Shown: one piece after another, positions 1-9,400 of the stretch
Layout of the letters: each line of letters begins with the position of its first letter
Numbering within the stretch: the stretch's first letter is position 1
NCBI RefSeq assembly: GCF_014705605.1
Contig: NZ_JACXIZ010000028.1
Location: forward strand, 84,370-148,369
Direction: 5' to 3'
Source of the DNA: Paenibacillus sabuli
GTDB taxonomy: Bacteria > Bacillota > Bacilli > Paenibacillales > Paenibacillaceae
Length of the DNA stretch: 64,000 nt
Notes under the pieces: model-generated
The model's database searches: none
Told to the model about the DNA's origin: nothing
What the model saw: only the letters and a program-made list of their open reading frames with translations
Position numbers and translations under genes: made by a program

Positions 1-242
1 TTGAACAACGCGGCCGCGCCGGTGTACAGCCCGATCCAGAGCAGGTTGTAGCCCATGAATGCGCCTGTGGAGTCACTTCCCTCCGCATGATTTGCAAAAA
101 TGAGGATGCCGCCGGCCAGCACGAGCAGGAAAGCGAAGGCCAGCAGTTCCATATACGTACGGCGCGCAAGCGGCTTCAGCATGATGAGCAGCAAAACGAC
201 GAACACAATAATGCTCGTAATCGGAAATAGCATCGGATCCAA
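1..242 (-). CDS. Membrane protein, N-terminal part (runs off window)
   Basis: The minus strand reads as an uninterrupted hydrophobic protein of 80 codons that continues past base 1. It has three likely membrane helices (about residues 5-22, 31-49 and 64-80) separated by a basic turn and an acidic loop. I place the start at a TTG (242) because AAGGAGG lies nine bases upstream; the first in-frame ATG at 233 is too far from that site. The family is not recognisable from this fragment. It is transcribed away from the acetyltransferase gene on its right. Confidence 0.6.
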   Translation of the reverse strand, partial: MDPMLFPITSIIVFVVLLLIMLKPLARRTYMELLAFAFLLVLAGGILIFANHAEGSDSTGAFMGYNLLWIGLYTGAAALF

Positions 243-367
243 AAATACAGGCCTCCTTCAAAAAATCGTTGCCCCTATCGTAAGGGACGAAGGACACAAG
301 CGTCAATTTGCATCAATCGGTGCAGCGTGTGGAGGAGGCATACCTAAAAAGCGAGGAGGACCAAAAC

Positions 368-1369
368 TTGTCCAACGAAGCAATTGCTATTCGTCCAATG
401 GCCGCTGACGATTACGAAGGCGTCGCAGCGATACTACGCGTTGTGTTGCGCGAGTCGGTCAAGGGGGAGGATGTGCAAGAGGAGGATGCCAAGCTCCCAA
501 AAGAGAACGCTTTCAAATATGACAATCAAGGCCGTCTGTGCGGATACGGTCGCTTGCGTCTCGTCGCAGCAAATCCCGATGGAGATGTCGTTGGCTACGG
601 TCTGGCGTGGCGAGCGCCCTGGACCGCGCCAGGGGAGTTGAATCATACGCTTGCGGTGCTGCCGCAAGCACGCGGTCAAGGCTGCGGCGGCGCATTGTAT
701 GCGCAGCTTGAAGGGTGGGCGAGTGAGCATAAGGCGCATCGGCTCAATTACGTCGTTCGCGAGGATGACCCCGCCGCCCTTTCGTTTGCCGGGCGTCAGG
801 GGTTTGAGATTGATCGACATATGCACGAATCGGTGCTGCAACTGGCCGGCGATTCTGGATCCGCAGGCGCGCTGGAGCCGGAGACTGCTGCGCAGGCACC
901 GGAATGGACAATTGTGCCATATGCTAAACTTCCCGAAGACAGTCGCGAAGCGTCGGTGTACGGTGTATATCGGGACACACAGCTGGATATTCCGGGATTC
1001 AGCGGGGATTATCTCCCGTTATCGGAGTGGCGCATACATGTGCTCGGCATGGCCGGTTCGGCGCCGGAGCATCTTTTCGTTGCTCTCGTCGGGGACATCC
1101 CTGTCGGAGTGGCGCATGTCCTGATTGAGCCGGAATCCTCAGAGCTCTACTGTGAATTTACAGGCGTGCTGCGCACGTATCGCGGCAGAGGCATTGCCAC
1201 GGCGCTGAAGCGGCATTGCATTCGCCACGCGCGTGCTTGTGGCGTACGGACCCTGCGTACCCATAACGATTCGCACAACGCGCCGATGCTCGCGATTAAC
1301 CGGGATCGCCTCGGATTTAAGGCTATGCCTGGCGAATACCGCATGTGCAAGCTGCTGCCGCGGGACTGA
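368..1369 (+). CDS. Tandem GNAT-domain acetyltransferase
   Basis: This 333-residue protein has two GNAT folds, the layout also seen in mycothiol-synthase-like enzymes. The first domain covers about residues 6-155 and has an acetyl-CoA loop around 'LPQARGQGCGGAL'. The second covers about 180-330, with 'TYRGRGIATALKRHCI' as its motif A. It would transfer acetyl or a related acyl group from CoA to an amine; the substrate cannot be read from the sequence. The start is TTG 368, with GAGGAGG eight bases upstream. An ATG at 308 has no ribosome site. It stands alone, followed by the signalling operon. Confidence 0.85.
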   Translation: MSNEAIAIRPMAADDYEGVAAILRVVLRESVKGEDVQEEDAKLPKENAFKYDNQGRLCGYGRLRLVAANPDGDVVGYGLAWRAPWTAPGELNHTLAVLPQARGQGCGGALYAQLEGWASEHKAHRLNYVVREDDPAALSFAGRQGFEIDRHMHESVLQLAGDSGSAGALEPETAAQAPEWTIVPYAKLPEDSREASVYGVYRDTQLDIPGFSGDYLPLSEWRIHVLGMAGSAPEHLFVALVGDIPVGVAHVLIEPESSELYCEFTGVLRTYRGRGIATALKRHCIRHARACGVRTLRTHNDSHNAPMLAINRDRLGFKAMPGEYRMCKLLPRD

Positions 1370-1509
1370 TCCGGCGGCCTCGTCGTAAGAGGCGGCCGGC
1401 ACCGAAAATCTGCTGTCCATCGACATTTTGCTCGTCCAAACAGGAATTCTTTCCCTCCATCGCGAAGTAATGGGTTCAAGACATCACGGCGTCTGCGGGG
1501 AGTTCGATC

Positions 1510-4500
1510 ATGAGGCAAAAATGGATGACTGCCGTCGTCGGCATTGTGTTGCTCGTGCTGCTGCCGGTCTATTGGGTCGGCGCTTCCGTCATGGACCAGC
1601 TCCGCTCGCCCGAAGCCAGGAGCGGCTATCTCGATCTGACGGAGTGGCAGTTCGCTCAGGACGGGACGATTCGGCTCAGCGGAGAGTGGGAGTTTTATGG
1701 CGGCCGGCTGCTGACACCGGAGGATTTTCGAGGTGCAGACGAAGGCGGAGGCCACCTTGCACAGCCGGACCTCGTCCGTCTGCCCGGCAGTTGGAACGGC
1801 TATCTGGCGTCACGCGGCGCTTCCGGCGAAGGCTATGGCACTTACCGGCTGCGCATTCAATTGCCCGAGGATGCGACAAGTATTTACGGCGTGCGCACCT
1901 CGAATATTCGCATGGCCAATCGGGTCTATCTCGGGGATGTGCTGGTCGGCAGCGGCGGCGTGCCGTCGTCCGAGGGGCGTGAGGCAGAGGTGCCCTACAA
2001 TGTGCCGTACGTCGGCTTTGCAGCCGTCCAAGGGCCGACCGTAGACCTGCTCGTCCAGGTCTCCAACTACAATTATTCCTCGGGCGGCATCATCTACCCG
2101 CTGCGCTTCGGCGATCAGCAAGCCATACTGAGTCACCGTGACCGGGCGCTGCTGCTCGATCTGATCATGGCGGCGGGTTTTTTGATTCCGGCTTTGTTTT
2201 TTATCGTGCTGTACCGGCTACGGTCGTCGGAGCGCAGCTTGCTCTATCTGACGTTGCTGGGCTTGTCGGGGCTCGTCTATGTCATGACGCACGGGGAGAA
2301 GCTGTTGGCTGAGCTCGTGCCTTCCATGCCTTACGAGCTGCTCGGCAAGCTCCAGTTCTATTCTTCCGCGCTCGTCTGGTACGGCTTCCTGCAATACGTA
2401 GCCGTTTCTTTCCCGCAGACGATTCATCGGCAGATGCTCGCGGCGCTCAAGCTCGCGACGCTCAGCCTGCTCGCAGTCTGTCTCGTGCTGCCGATGCGCA
2501 TTTTCTCTTATCTGGAGATCCCGGTGCTGACCGTCGGCTTGCTGACCGTGGGCTACGTGCTGTATGTGATGGTCCGCGCGCTGCGCCAGCAATCGGCCAA
2601 TATGCTGCCGCTGGCCGTCAGCGTGCAGAGCATCGCGGTGTCGATCCTGGCGAGCACGCTGACGGTGCTCGGGCTGCTGGAGGATCAGACGCTGGTCTCC
2701 TACGAGATGCTGATTTTTGTGATGGCGCAGGCGCTGCTCATCGCGCAGCGGTTTGCGACGAGCTTTCAGGAGGTGGAGGATCTCTCGGAGCGGCTGCTGA
2801 CGCTGGACGGGCTCAAGGACGAATTCCTGGCCAATACCTCGCACGAGCTGCGCACGCCGCTGCACGGCATGATCAATATCGCCGATACCGTGCTCGCCGG
2901 GGCGGCCGGTCCGCTCAGCGTCCGTCAGGCGAATCAGATGGCGATGATCGTCTCCACCGGCAAGCGTCTCTCGGCGCTGGTCAACGATATTCTGGACTTC
3001 TCCAAGCTCAAAAACGGCGAGCTCACGCTGCAGCGCAGACCGGTCGATCTGCGCGCCGTCGTCAAAGCGGTGCTGGGTGTCGTCGGCATGATGAGCGGCA
3101 AACGCGAGCTGCGCTTTTATACGGAGTGGGCGGATGATCTGCCCCTGCTGCATACCGATGAGGACCGGTTGCAGCAGATTCTGTATAATCTGCTGGGCAA
3201 TGCGGTCAAGTTCACGCATCGGGGAGAGATCCGGGTCAAGGCGGCCCGGGCGGCCGGAGGACTGGTCGCCGTGTCGGTGTCCGACACGGGCATCGGCATC
3301 GCGCCCGAGCAGCTGGACGGAATCTTCAAGGGCTACGATCAAGGCGGACGGGAGCACGAGACCTCGGGTGCCCTGCGCGGGACCGGGCTCGGGCTGAGCA
3401 TCACCAAAAAGCTCGTCGAGCTCGGCGGCGGCACGATTCGCGTGCGCTCGCGGCTCGGTGAGGGCTCGGTCTTCACCTTCACGCTGCCGATGCTGCCCGA
3501 TGCGCAGGCGCGCGTCAATCCGCGGCTGGATCAGAGCGCCGCGGCAGCCGAGCCGGCCCCGCAGGTGCCGGTGCTGGCGGAGGCTCAGGACGTGGAAGCG
3601 GCCGGGCCGGTCATCGCGCCGGAGTCGACGATCCTGGTCGTCGACGACGATCAGGTGAATCTGCAGGTGCTGATCAACCTGCTCGCCATGGCCCATTACG
3701 AAGTCATCGCCGTCGACAACGGCGAACGGGCCCTGGCGGCGCTCGAAGAGCGTCCTGACATCGATCTGGTCATTGCGGACTGGATGATGCCGGGCATGTC
3801 CGGCCTGGAGCTGAGCCGTTCGATCCGCGAGCGCTACCGGCTCTCCGAGCTGCCGATCCTGATGCTGACGGCACGGACGCGTCCGGACGATATTGTGGCG
3901 GGCTTTCGCGCCGGCATCAATGACTTTCTCGGCAAGCCGGTCGACGCCGACGAGTTGCGGGCCCGCGTCGGTACGCTGGCAGCGCTGCGCCGTTCGGTGC
4001 AGAAGACGGTACAGACCGAGATGGCCTTTATGCAGGCGCAGATCAAGCCGCATTTTTTGTACAACGCCATGAACACCATCATCTCGACCTGTCCGGTCGA
4101 GGCGGAGCAGACGATGGAACTGCTGCTGGAGCTGAGCCAATATTTGCGTAGCAGCTTCGACTTTCAGAATCGAGAGCAGCTGACGACGCTGGACAAGGAG
4201 CTGGAGCTGGTACGCTCCTACCTGTCGCTGGAGAAGGCGCGCTTCGAGGAGCGGCTCCAGGTCGACTTCGACGTCGAGGCGGAGCCGGGCAGTCTGCTGC
4301 CGCCGCTGTGCATCCAGCCGCTCGTAGAGAATGCGGCGCGTCACGGCATCCTGCAGCGGCTGCACGGCGGGCGCATCCGGGTGCGGATCGTCGAGCAGGG
4401 CGGGATGGTCGAGGTCGAGATTGCCGACGACGGCGTCGGCATGGATCCGGAGCGTGCGGCGGCGCTGCTGCAAGGCGCGGACGGGGCCAACGCCTCGGAC

Positions 4501-4680
4501 TCCGGCACCGGCGTCGGATTGCTCAACATACATCGCAGACTGCTGGCGATCTACGGCAAGGGCTTGCGGATCGAGAGTCGCCCGGACGAAGGGACCGTGG
4601 TCCGCTTCGCGGCGCCGCAGCAGATGCGGACGCGAGGGCAACAAGGGGAGGGACGCGAAGATGCGCGCAATCTTGATTGA
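1510..4680 (+). CDS. Hybrid membrane histidine kinase with two kinase modules
   Basis: A 1056-residue sensor. The order is: N-terminal membrane anchor (about 6-25), an extracellular galactose-binding-like region to about 210, a 7TMR-DISM-type block of seven helices (about 215-405), and a HisKA domain with the phospho-acceptor His at residue 445 (SHELRTPLHG). An HATPase with an N box and GTGLGL follows, then a receiver domain from about 706 with Asp757. Last comes a second, LytS-type kinase module ('QIKPHFLYNAMNTI', His848) and a second HATPase ending near GTGVGLLN. It probably senses an external ligand and phosphorylates the downstream regulator. GGGGAG precedes the ATG, and the 3' end overlaps the regulator gene by 20 bases. 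Two complete kinase cores in one chain is unusual though known in Paenibacillaceae-type hybrids. Confidence 0.9.
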   Translation: MRQKWMTAVVGIVLLVLLPVYWVGASVMDQLRSPEARSGYLDLTEWQFAQDGTIRLSGEWEFYGGRLLTPEDFRGADEGGGHLAQPDLVRLPGSWNGYLASRGASGEGYGTYRLRIQLPEDATSIYGVRTSNIRMANRVYLGDVLVGSGGVPSSEGREAEVPYNVPYVGFAAVQGPTVDLLVQVSNYNYSSGGIIYPLRFGDQQAILSHRDRALLLDLIMAAGFLIPALFFIVLYRLRSSERSLLYLTLLGLSGLVYVMTHGEKLLAELVPSMPYELLGKLQFYSSALVWYGFLQYVAVSFPQTIHRQMLAALKLATLSLLAVCLVLPMRIFSYLEIPVLTVGLLTVGYVLYVMVRALRQQSANMLPLAVSVQSIAVSILASTLTVLGLLEDQTLVSYEMLIFVMAQALLIAQRFATSFQEVEDLSERLLTLDGLKDEFLANTSHELRTPLHGMINIADTVLAGAAGPLSVRQANQMAMIVSTGKRLSALVNDILDFSKLKNGELTLQRRPVDLRAVVKAVLGVVGMMSGKRELRFYTEWADDLPLLHTDEDRLQQILYNLLGNAVKFTHRGEIRVKAARAAGGLVAVSVSDTGIGIAPEQLDGIFKGYDQGGREHETSGALRGTGLGLSITKKLVELGGGTIRVRSRLGEGSVFTFTLPMLPDAQARVNPRLDQSAAAAEPAPQVPVLAEAQDVEAAGPVIAPESTILVVDDDQVNLQVLINLLAMAHYEVIAVDNGERALAALEERPDIDLVIADWMMPGMSGLELSRSIRERYRLSELPILMLTARTRPDDIVAGFRAGINDFLGKPVDADELRARVGTLAALRRSVQKTVQTEMAFMQAQIKPHFLYNAMNTIISTCPVEAEQTMELLLELSQYLRSSFDFQNREQLTTLDKELELVRSYLSLEKARFEERLQVDFDVEAEPGSLLPPLCIQPLVENAARHGILQRLHGGRIRVRIVEQGGMVEVEIADDGVGMDPERAAALLQGADGANASDSGTGVGLLNIHRRLLAIYGKGLRIESRPDEGTVVRFAAPQQMRTRGQQGEGREDARNLD

Positions 4681-5830
4681 CGACGAAAAACCGGCGCTGC
4701 AGCATCTGGAACGCTTGCTGCGGGCCGACGGACGCATTGAAGTGACGGGCAAATTCACCTCGGCCAAGGAGGGGCTCGCCTATCTGGACGCTAACGGTGT
4801 TGACTTGGTATTCCTCGATATCGGGATGCCGGAGATGAACGGGCTGGAGGCGGGCGAATACATCCAACAACTCGATGGCAGTATCCGGATCGTCTATGTC
4901 ACCGCCTATTCCGAATACGCGCTCGAGGCGTTCGAGCTCAATGCGCTGGATTACTTGCTGAAGCCGGTGCTGCCGGCGCGGTTCGCCAAAATGCTCGACC
5001 GGATCAGCGCTTACTCGCGCCTGCGCGAACCGCAGGCCCAGACGGCGGCTGCGCAGGCGGCAGAGTCGGCGGAGGCGGTGTCCGGCGCTGCAGCGCAGCC
5101 GCAGGTGCTGTGCTTCAAGTGGCTGGCGCTGTGGGATGCGGGCGGAAGCGGAGACAAGCTGCGCTGGCGGACGATGAAGTCGCAGGAGCTTTTTGCTTAC
5201 TTGCTGCACCACAAGGGAGAGTGGGTGTCCAAGGATCGTATGATCGAGACGCTATGGCCCGAGCATCCTCACGAGCGCGCCGTCAATCTGCTGCACACGT
5301 CGATCTATCAGATCCGCAAAATGCTCAAGGAGCAGGTCCCCGCGGGGACTATCGAATATGCGCAGAGCGGCTACCGGCTGAGCGGCGAGATCGTCACCGA
5401 TGACCGGCTGTTCGAGTCGGGGCTGCGTGAGGAAGCGCAGCGGGAGCAGCCCGATTGGAGCCGCATCGATCGCTTGCTCGGGCTGTACCGCGGCGAGTAC
5501 CTGGAGGATTACGACTATGCCTGGGCCCAGTCCAGGCAGCGCGAACTTCTGCAGCTCTATACCGAGCACATGACGGCGCTCGCGCACTACGAGCAGCGTA
5601 CAGGCCGGTTGCGTCAGGCGCTCCAGCGGCTGATCCTGGTGCAAGTCAAGGACCCGTATGCCGAGGATACGTGCCGGCAGATTCTCGGCCTGTGCGCCGA
5701 GCTACGGGATTACAAGGCGATGGAGGAGCATTACGCCTCCTTCGCCGCGACGATGCGCGACGATCTGGGCGAGGGGCTCGAGCCGCAGACCGTCGCCTAC
5801 TACGAGCAGCTGATGGCCTCGCGCCGCTAG
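4661..5830 (+). CDS. Response regulator with winged-helix and BTAD domains
   Basis: This 389-residue cytoplasmic regulator starts with a receiver domain (about 1-125; Asp53 in 'VFLDIGMPEMNG', conserved Lys in 'LLKPV'). An Ala/Gln-rich linker follows, then a Trans_reg_C-like winged helix (about 160-255, 'LWPEHPHERAVNLLHTSIYQ') and a bacterial transcriptional activator (BTAD) helical domain to the end. This SARP-like layout is that of DNA-binding activators. The ATG at 4661 lies inside the 3' end of the kinase gene, so translation is probably coupled and the two form one two-component system. Its regulon cannot be inferred from here. Confidence 0.88.
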   Translation: MRAILIDDEKPALQHLERLLRADGRIEVTGKFTSAKEGLAYLDANGVDLVFLDIGMPEMNGLEAGEYIQQLDGSIRIVYVTAYSEYALEAFELNALDYLLKPVLPARFAKMLDRISAYSRLREPQAQTAAAQAAESAEAVSGAAAQPQVLCFKWLALWDAGGSGDKLRWRTMKSQELFAYLLHHKGEWVSKDRMIETLWPEHPHERAVNLLHTSIYQIRKMLKEQVPAGTIEYAQSGYRLSGEIVTDDRLFESGLREEAQREQPDWSRIDRLLGLYRGEYLEDYDYAWAQSRQRELLQLYTEHMTALAHYEQRTGRLRQALQRLILVQVKDPYAEDTCRQILGLCAELRDYKAMEEHYASFAATMRDDLGEGLEPQTVAYYEQLMASRR

Positions 5831-5925
5831 GCGCAGCGCCGGCGGCCGCCCGTTCTTGCAACACGCGTGTATCGCCTCTGGATGGCCTGGATTCAAGCGG
5901 CTCGCTGCATCTGCTCGGAGCCGTG

Positions 5926-7317
<1,392 letters not shown>

Positions 7318-7385
7318 CTTCTTCACACGCCTCCTCAATCGGAATCTGCCCCTTAGCAGGCTGGCATACACGCCCTAGCATGACA

Positions 7386-7429
7386 AATCGCGCCCGCGCT
7401 TGTCAAATTCGACACGCGTGGGCGCGATT
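7386..7429 (-). terminator. Hairpin between permease and fumC
   Basis: The arms AATCGCGCCC (7386-7395) and GGGCGCGATT (7420-7429) are fully complementary and enclose further partly paired bases. On the minus strand the stem is followed by TTTGTC, so it is a plausible terminator for the fused permease gene that ends at 7459. Confidence 0.5.
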
Positions 7430-7458
7430 CGCAATTATTGTAATGATCACGAGTAAAC

Positions 7459-9204
7459 TTAGAAGCGCCGCCACTGGCTGAGCAGCGTCTCCGAGACGAT
7501 CCAGCGCCGCAGCAGCAGGAACAGCACGAGCGGCGGCAGGCTCACCCAGATACAGGCCTGCAGCATTGGCCAGATGCTCTCTTGCTGCCCGTGGATGCTC
7601 TGATACAGCAGCAGCATCGGCGGCGCTTGCTCGGGATCGGGCAGGAACGTCAACGGGCGCATCAGTCCGCTCCACAGCGTGACGAAGTGCAGCGCGCCGA
7701 GCGCCAGCAGCGTGCGCCACGTCTGCGGCAGGAACAGCGTGAAGAAGGCGTGCAGCTCGCCCCGGCCGCTCGCTTCGTGGGCGCGCTTGCGCTCGTCGCA
7801 GCGGCGGTTGAACACGCCCGCGAGCACGAACACCGCGGCCAGATTGAACAGCCCGGTCATCACGAGCGCGGCCGGCCTGAGTCCGGTGAGCTCGCGGAGC
7901 ATCAGGTATTCGCCGAGCGGGTGCGTACCGAGTCCAAGTGCCAGCAGCAGCCCGCAGACATAGAGCGCGCGGCCGGGCAGCCGCCGGGCGGTGAGCGGGT
8001 AGGCCAGCAGCGCGGTCAGCGCCATGAACAGGACGGCCGCGAGCGCATACAGCAGGCCGTAGCGCAGCATCGCGCCGCCGAGCAGGCCGCTGAGCTCCGA
8101 TTGCGCAGCGGGGCCCGTATCGATCCCGGCCAGCCACGGGTGGATGAAGAGCACATACAGGCCGAATAGGACAAGTGCGGCGGGCAGCAGCGCGATCAGG
8201 CTCCCGATCGTCGTGCCGGCGGCGCCTCCGCGGCCGCGGATCGCCTCCGCTCCGGCGTCCGCACGGGGGCGCACCAGGTCGCGGCGCAGCAGCCCGCGCA
8301 GCAGCAGATAGACGAGTGCGACGAGCACGAGCTGGACGACGCTCTGCAGCACCTGTGCGGCTGCGCCGATGCTGAATTCCGCGGTGATGATTCCCGTGCG
8401 GAAGGCATATAATCCGAGCGTGTCGGCCGTCTCGTAGACCATGGGATTGACGAGCACCTGCATCAGATCGAGCGGCTCGGCCAGCAGCAGCGTGAGCTGG
8501 ATCAGCATGAAGGCGGCGACGGCGCGCAGCGCCGGCAGCAGCGTCAGCCGCAGATAGCCCCCGGGCAGCTGCGGCTGCGCCTCGGCGGCCGCGTGCCGGA
8601 TGCCGATCGCGGTCAGCGCCAGCGCGACGGGCACGCCCCAGACGAGCGCGGTGCGCAGCAGGACGATGGCGCTCCGGAACGCGTCCGCTTGCAAGAGCAG
8701 CGGCGTCTCGACGGCGAAGAACGGCGCCTGCGACGGGGAGAACACGTACACCATGAGCGCCGCGACGACCGTGAGCGGGACGAAGAACGGCAGCAGCAGC
8801 AGCGTCTCCAAGGCGCCGCGCAGCCAGCGCGGCCGCACGGCGGCGAGCGCCAGCGCTAGCACAAGCGCGCCGATGCCGGTGAGCAGCATGTGGCTGAGAT
8901 TGATCGACACGGTATTGCCCAGCAAGCGAATGAATTCGGGGCGGTCGAACAATGCGCTAAAATTGCCCAGCCCGACCCACTCGCTGCCGGCGATTCCCTT
9001 GAATAGGTTGTAATCTTTGAGGGCAATCAACACGCCCATAATCAGGGGCCACACCTGAAGCGCAAAGAGCAGCGCCAAGGGAGGAAAAACGATGAAATAA
9101 TGCAGCTTGTACTTCCATATGCGCTGACCAAAGGAAAGCCCTTCGACCTCCGTGTAAGCGGTACCAGAAGCGGGGTGTTCCGGACGTTCCGGGTTTGAAG
9201 GCAT
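7459..9204 (-). CDS. Single-chain fusion of two carbohydrate ABC permeases (LplB-like + YtcP-like)
   Basis: This 581-residue integral membrane protein seems to join two MetI-type permease subunits. Residues about 28-310 follow the LplB pattern: a 'KYKLHYFIVFPPLALL' first helix, then 'NPMVYETADTLGLYAFRTG'. Residues about 330-581 follow the YtcP pattern, including 'LLAYPLTARRLPGRAL' and 'FFTLFLPQTWRTLLALG'. In both halves the EAA loop that docks on the ATPase is degenerate: the usual EAA...DG is not visible ('HAAAEAQPQLPGG'; 'EASGRGELHAFF'). Normally these are two genes beside a solute-binding protein and share an MsmX-type ATPase; no such partner is here. GAGGAG lies eight bases before the ATG. 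A divergent exporter operon begins about 200 bases away. Confidence 0.75.
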   Translation of the reverse strand: MPSNPERPEHPASGTAYTEVEGLSFGQRIWKYKLHYFIVFPPLALLFALQVWPLIMGVLIALKDYNLFKGIAGSEWVGLGNFSALFDRPEFIRLLGNTVSINLSHMLLTGIGALVLALALAAVRPRWLRGALETLLLLPFFVPLTVVAALMVYVFSPSQAPFFAVETPLLLQADAFRSAIVLLRTALVWGVPVALALTAIGIRHAAAEAQPQLPGGYLRLTLLPALRAVAAFMLIQLTLLLAEPLDLMQVLVNPMVYETADTLGLYAFRTGIITAEFSIGAAAQVLQSVVQLVLVALVYLLLRGLLRRDLVRPRADAGAEAIRGRGGAAGTTIGSLIALLPAALVLFGLYVLFIHPWLAGIDTGPAAQSELSGLLGGAMLRYGLLYALAAVLFMALTALLAYPLTARRLPGRALYVCGLLLALGLGTHPLGEYLMLRELTGLRPAALVMTGLFNLAAVFVLAGVFNRRCDERKRAHEASGRGELHAFFTLFLPQTWRTLLALGALHFVTLWSGLMRPLTFLPDPEQAPPMLLLYQSIHGQQESIWPMLQACIWVSLPPLVLFLLLRRWIVSETLLSQWRRF

Positions 9205-9400
9205 GCGATACGCTCCTCACTGAATAAATTGGGCGAACAGGCGGCCCGAACGGCTCGAAAGGATCCGAACAGCAACAGGCAGCCTGTTATAGAATAGGCA
9301 ATGATCGCCAATTTTTCAACCCTTGGCGGGAAATGCTGTTCAGAATTTCGTAAACTGTTTATAATTAAATTATTTCTTGCTAAACGGATCGGAGGAGCGC

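Noticed and set aside
2218..4767. 849-codon open frame on the minus strand opposite the hybrid kinase
   Set aside because: Composition is that of an antisense GC-rich frame and no motif is visible, while the plus strand encodes a full kinase.
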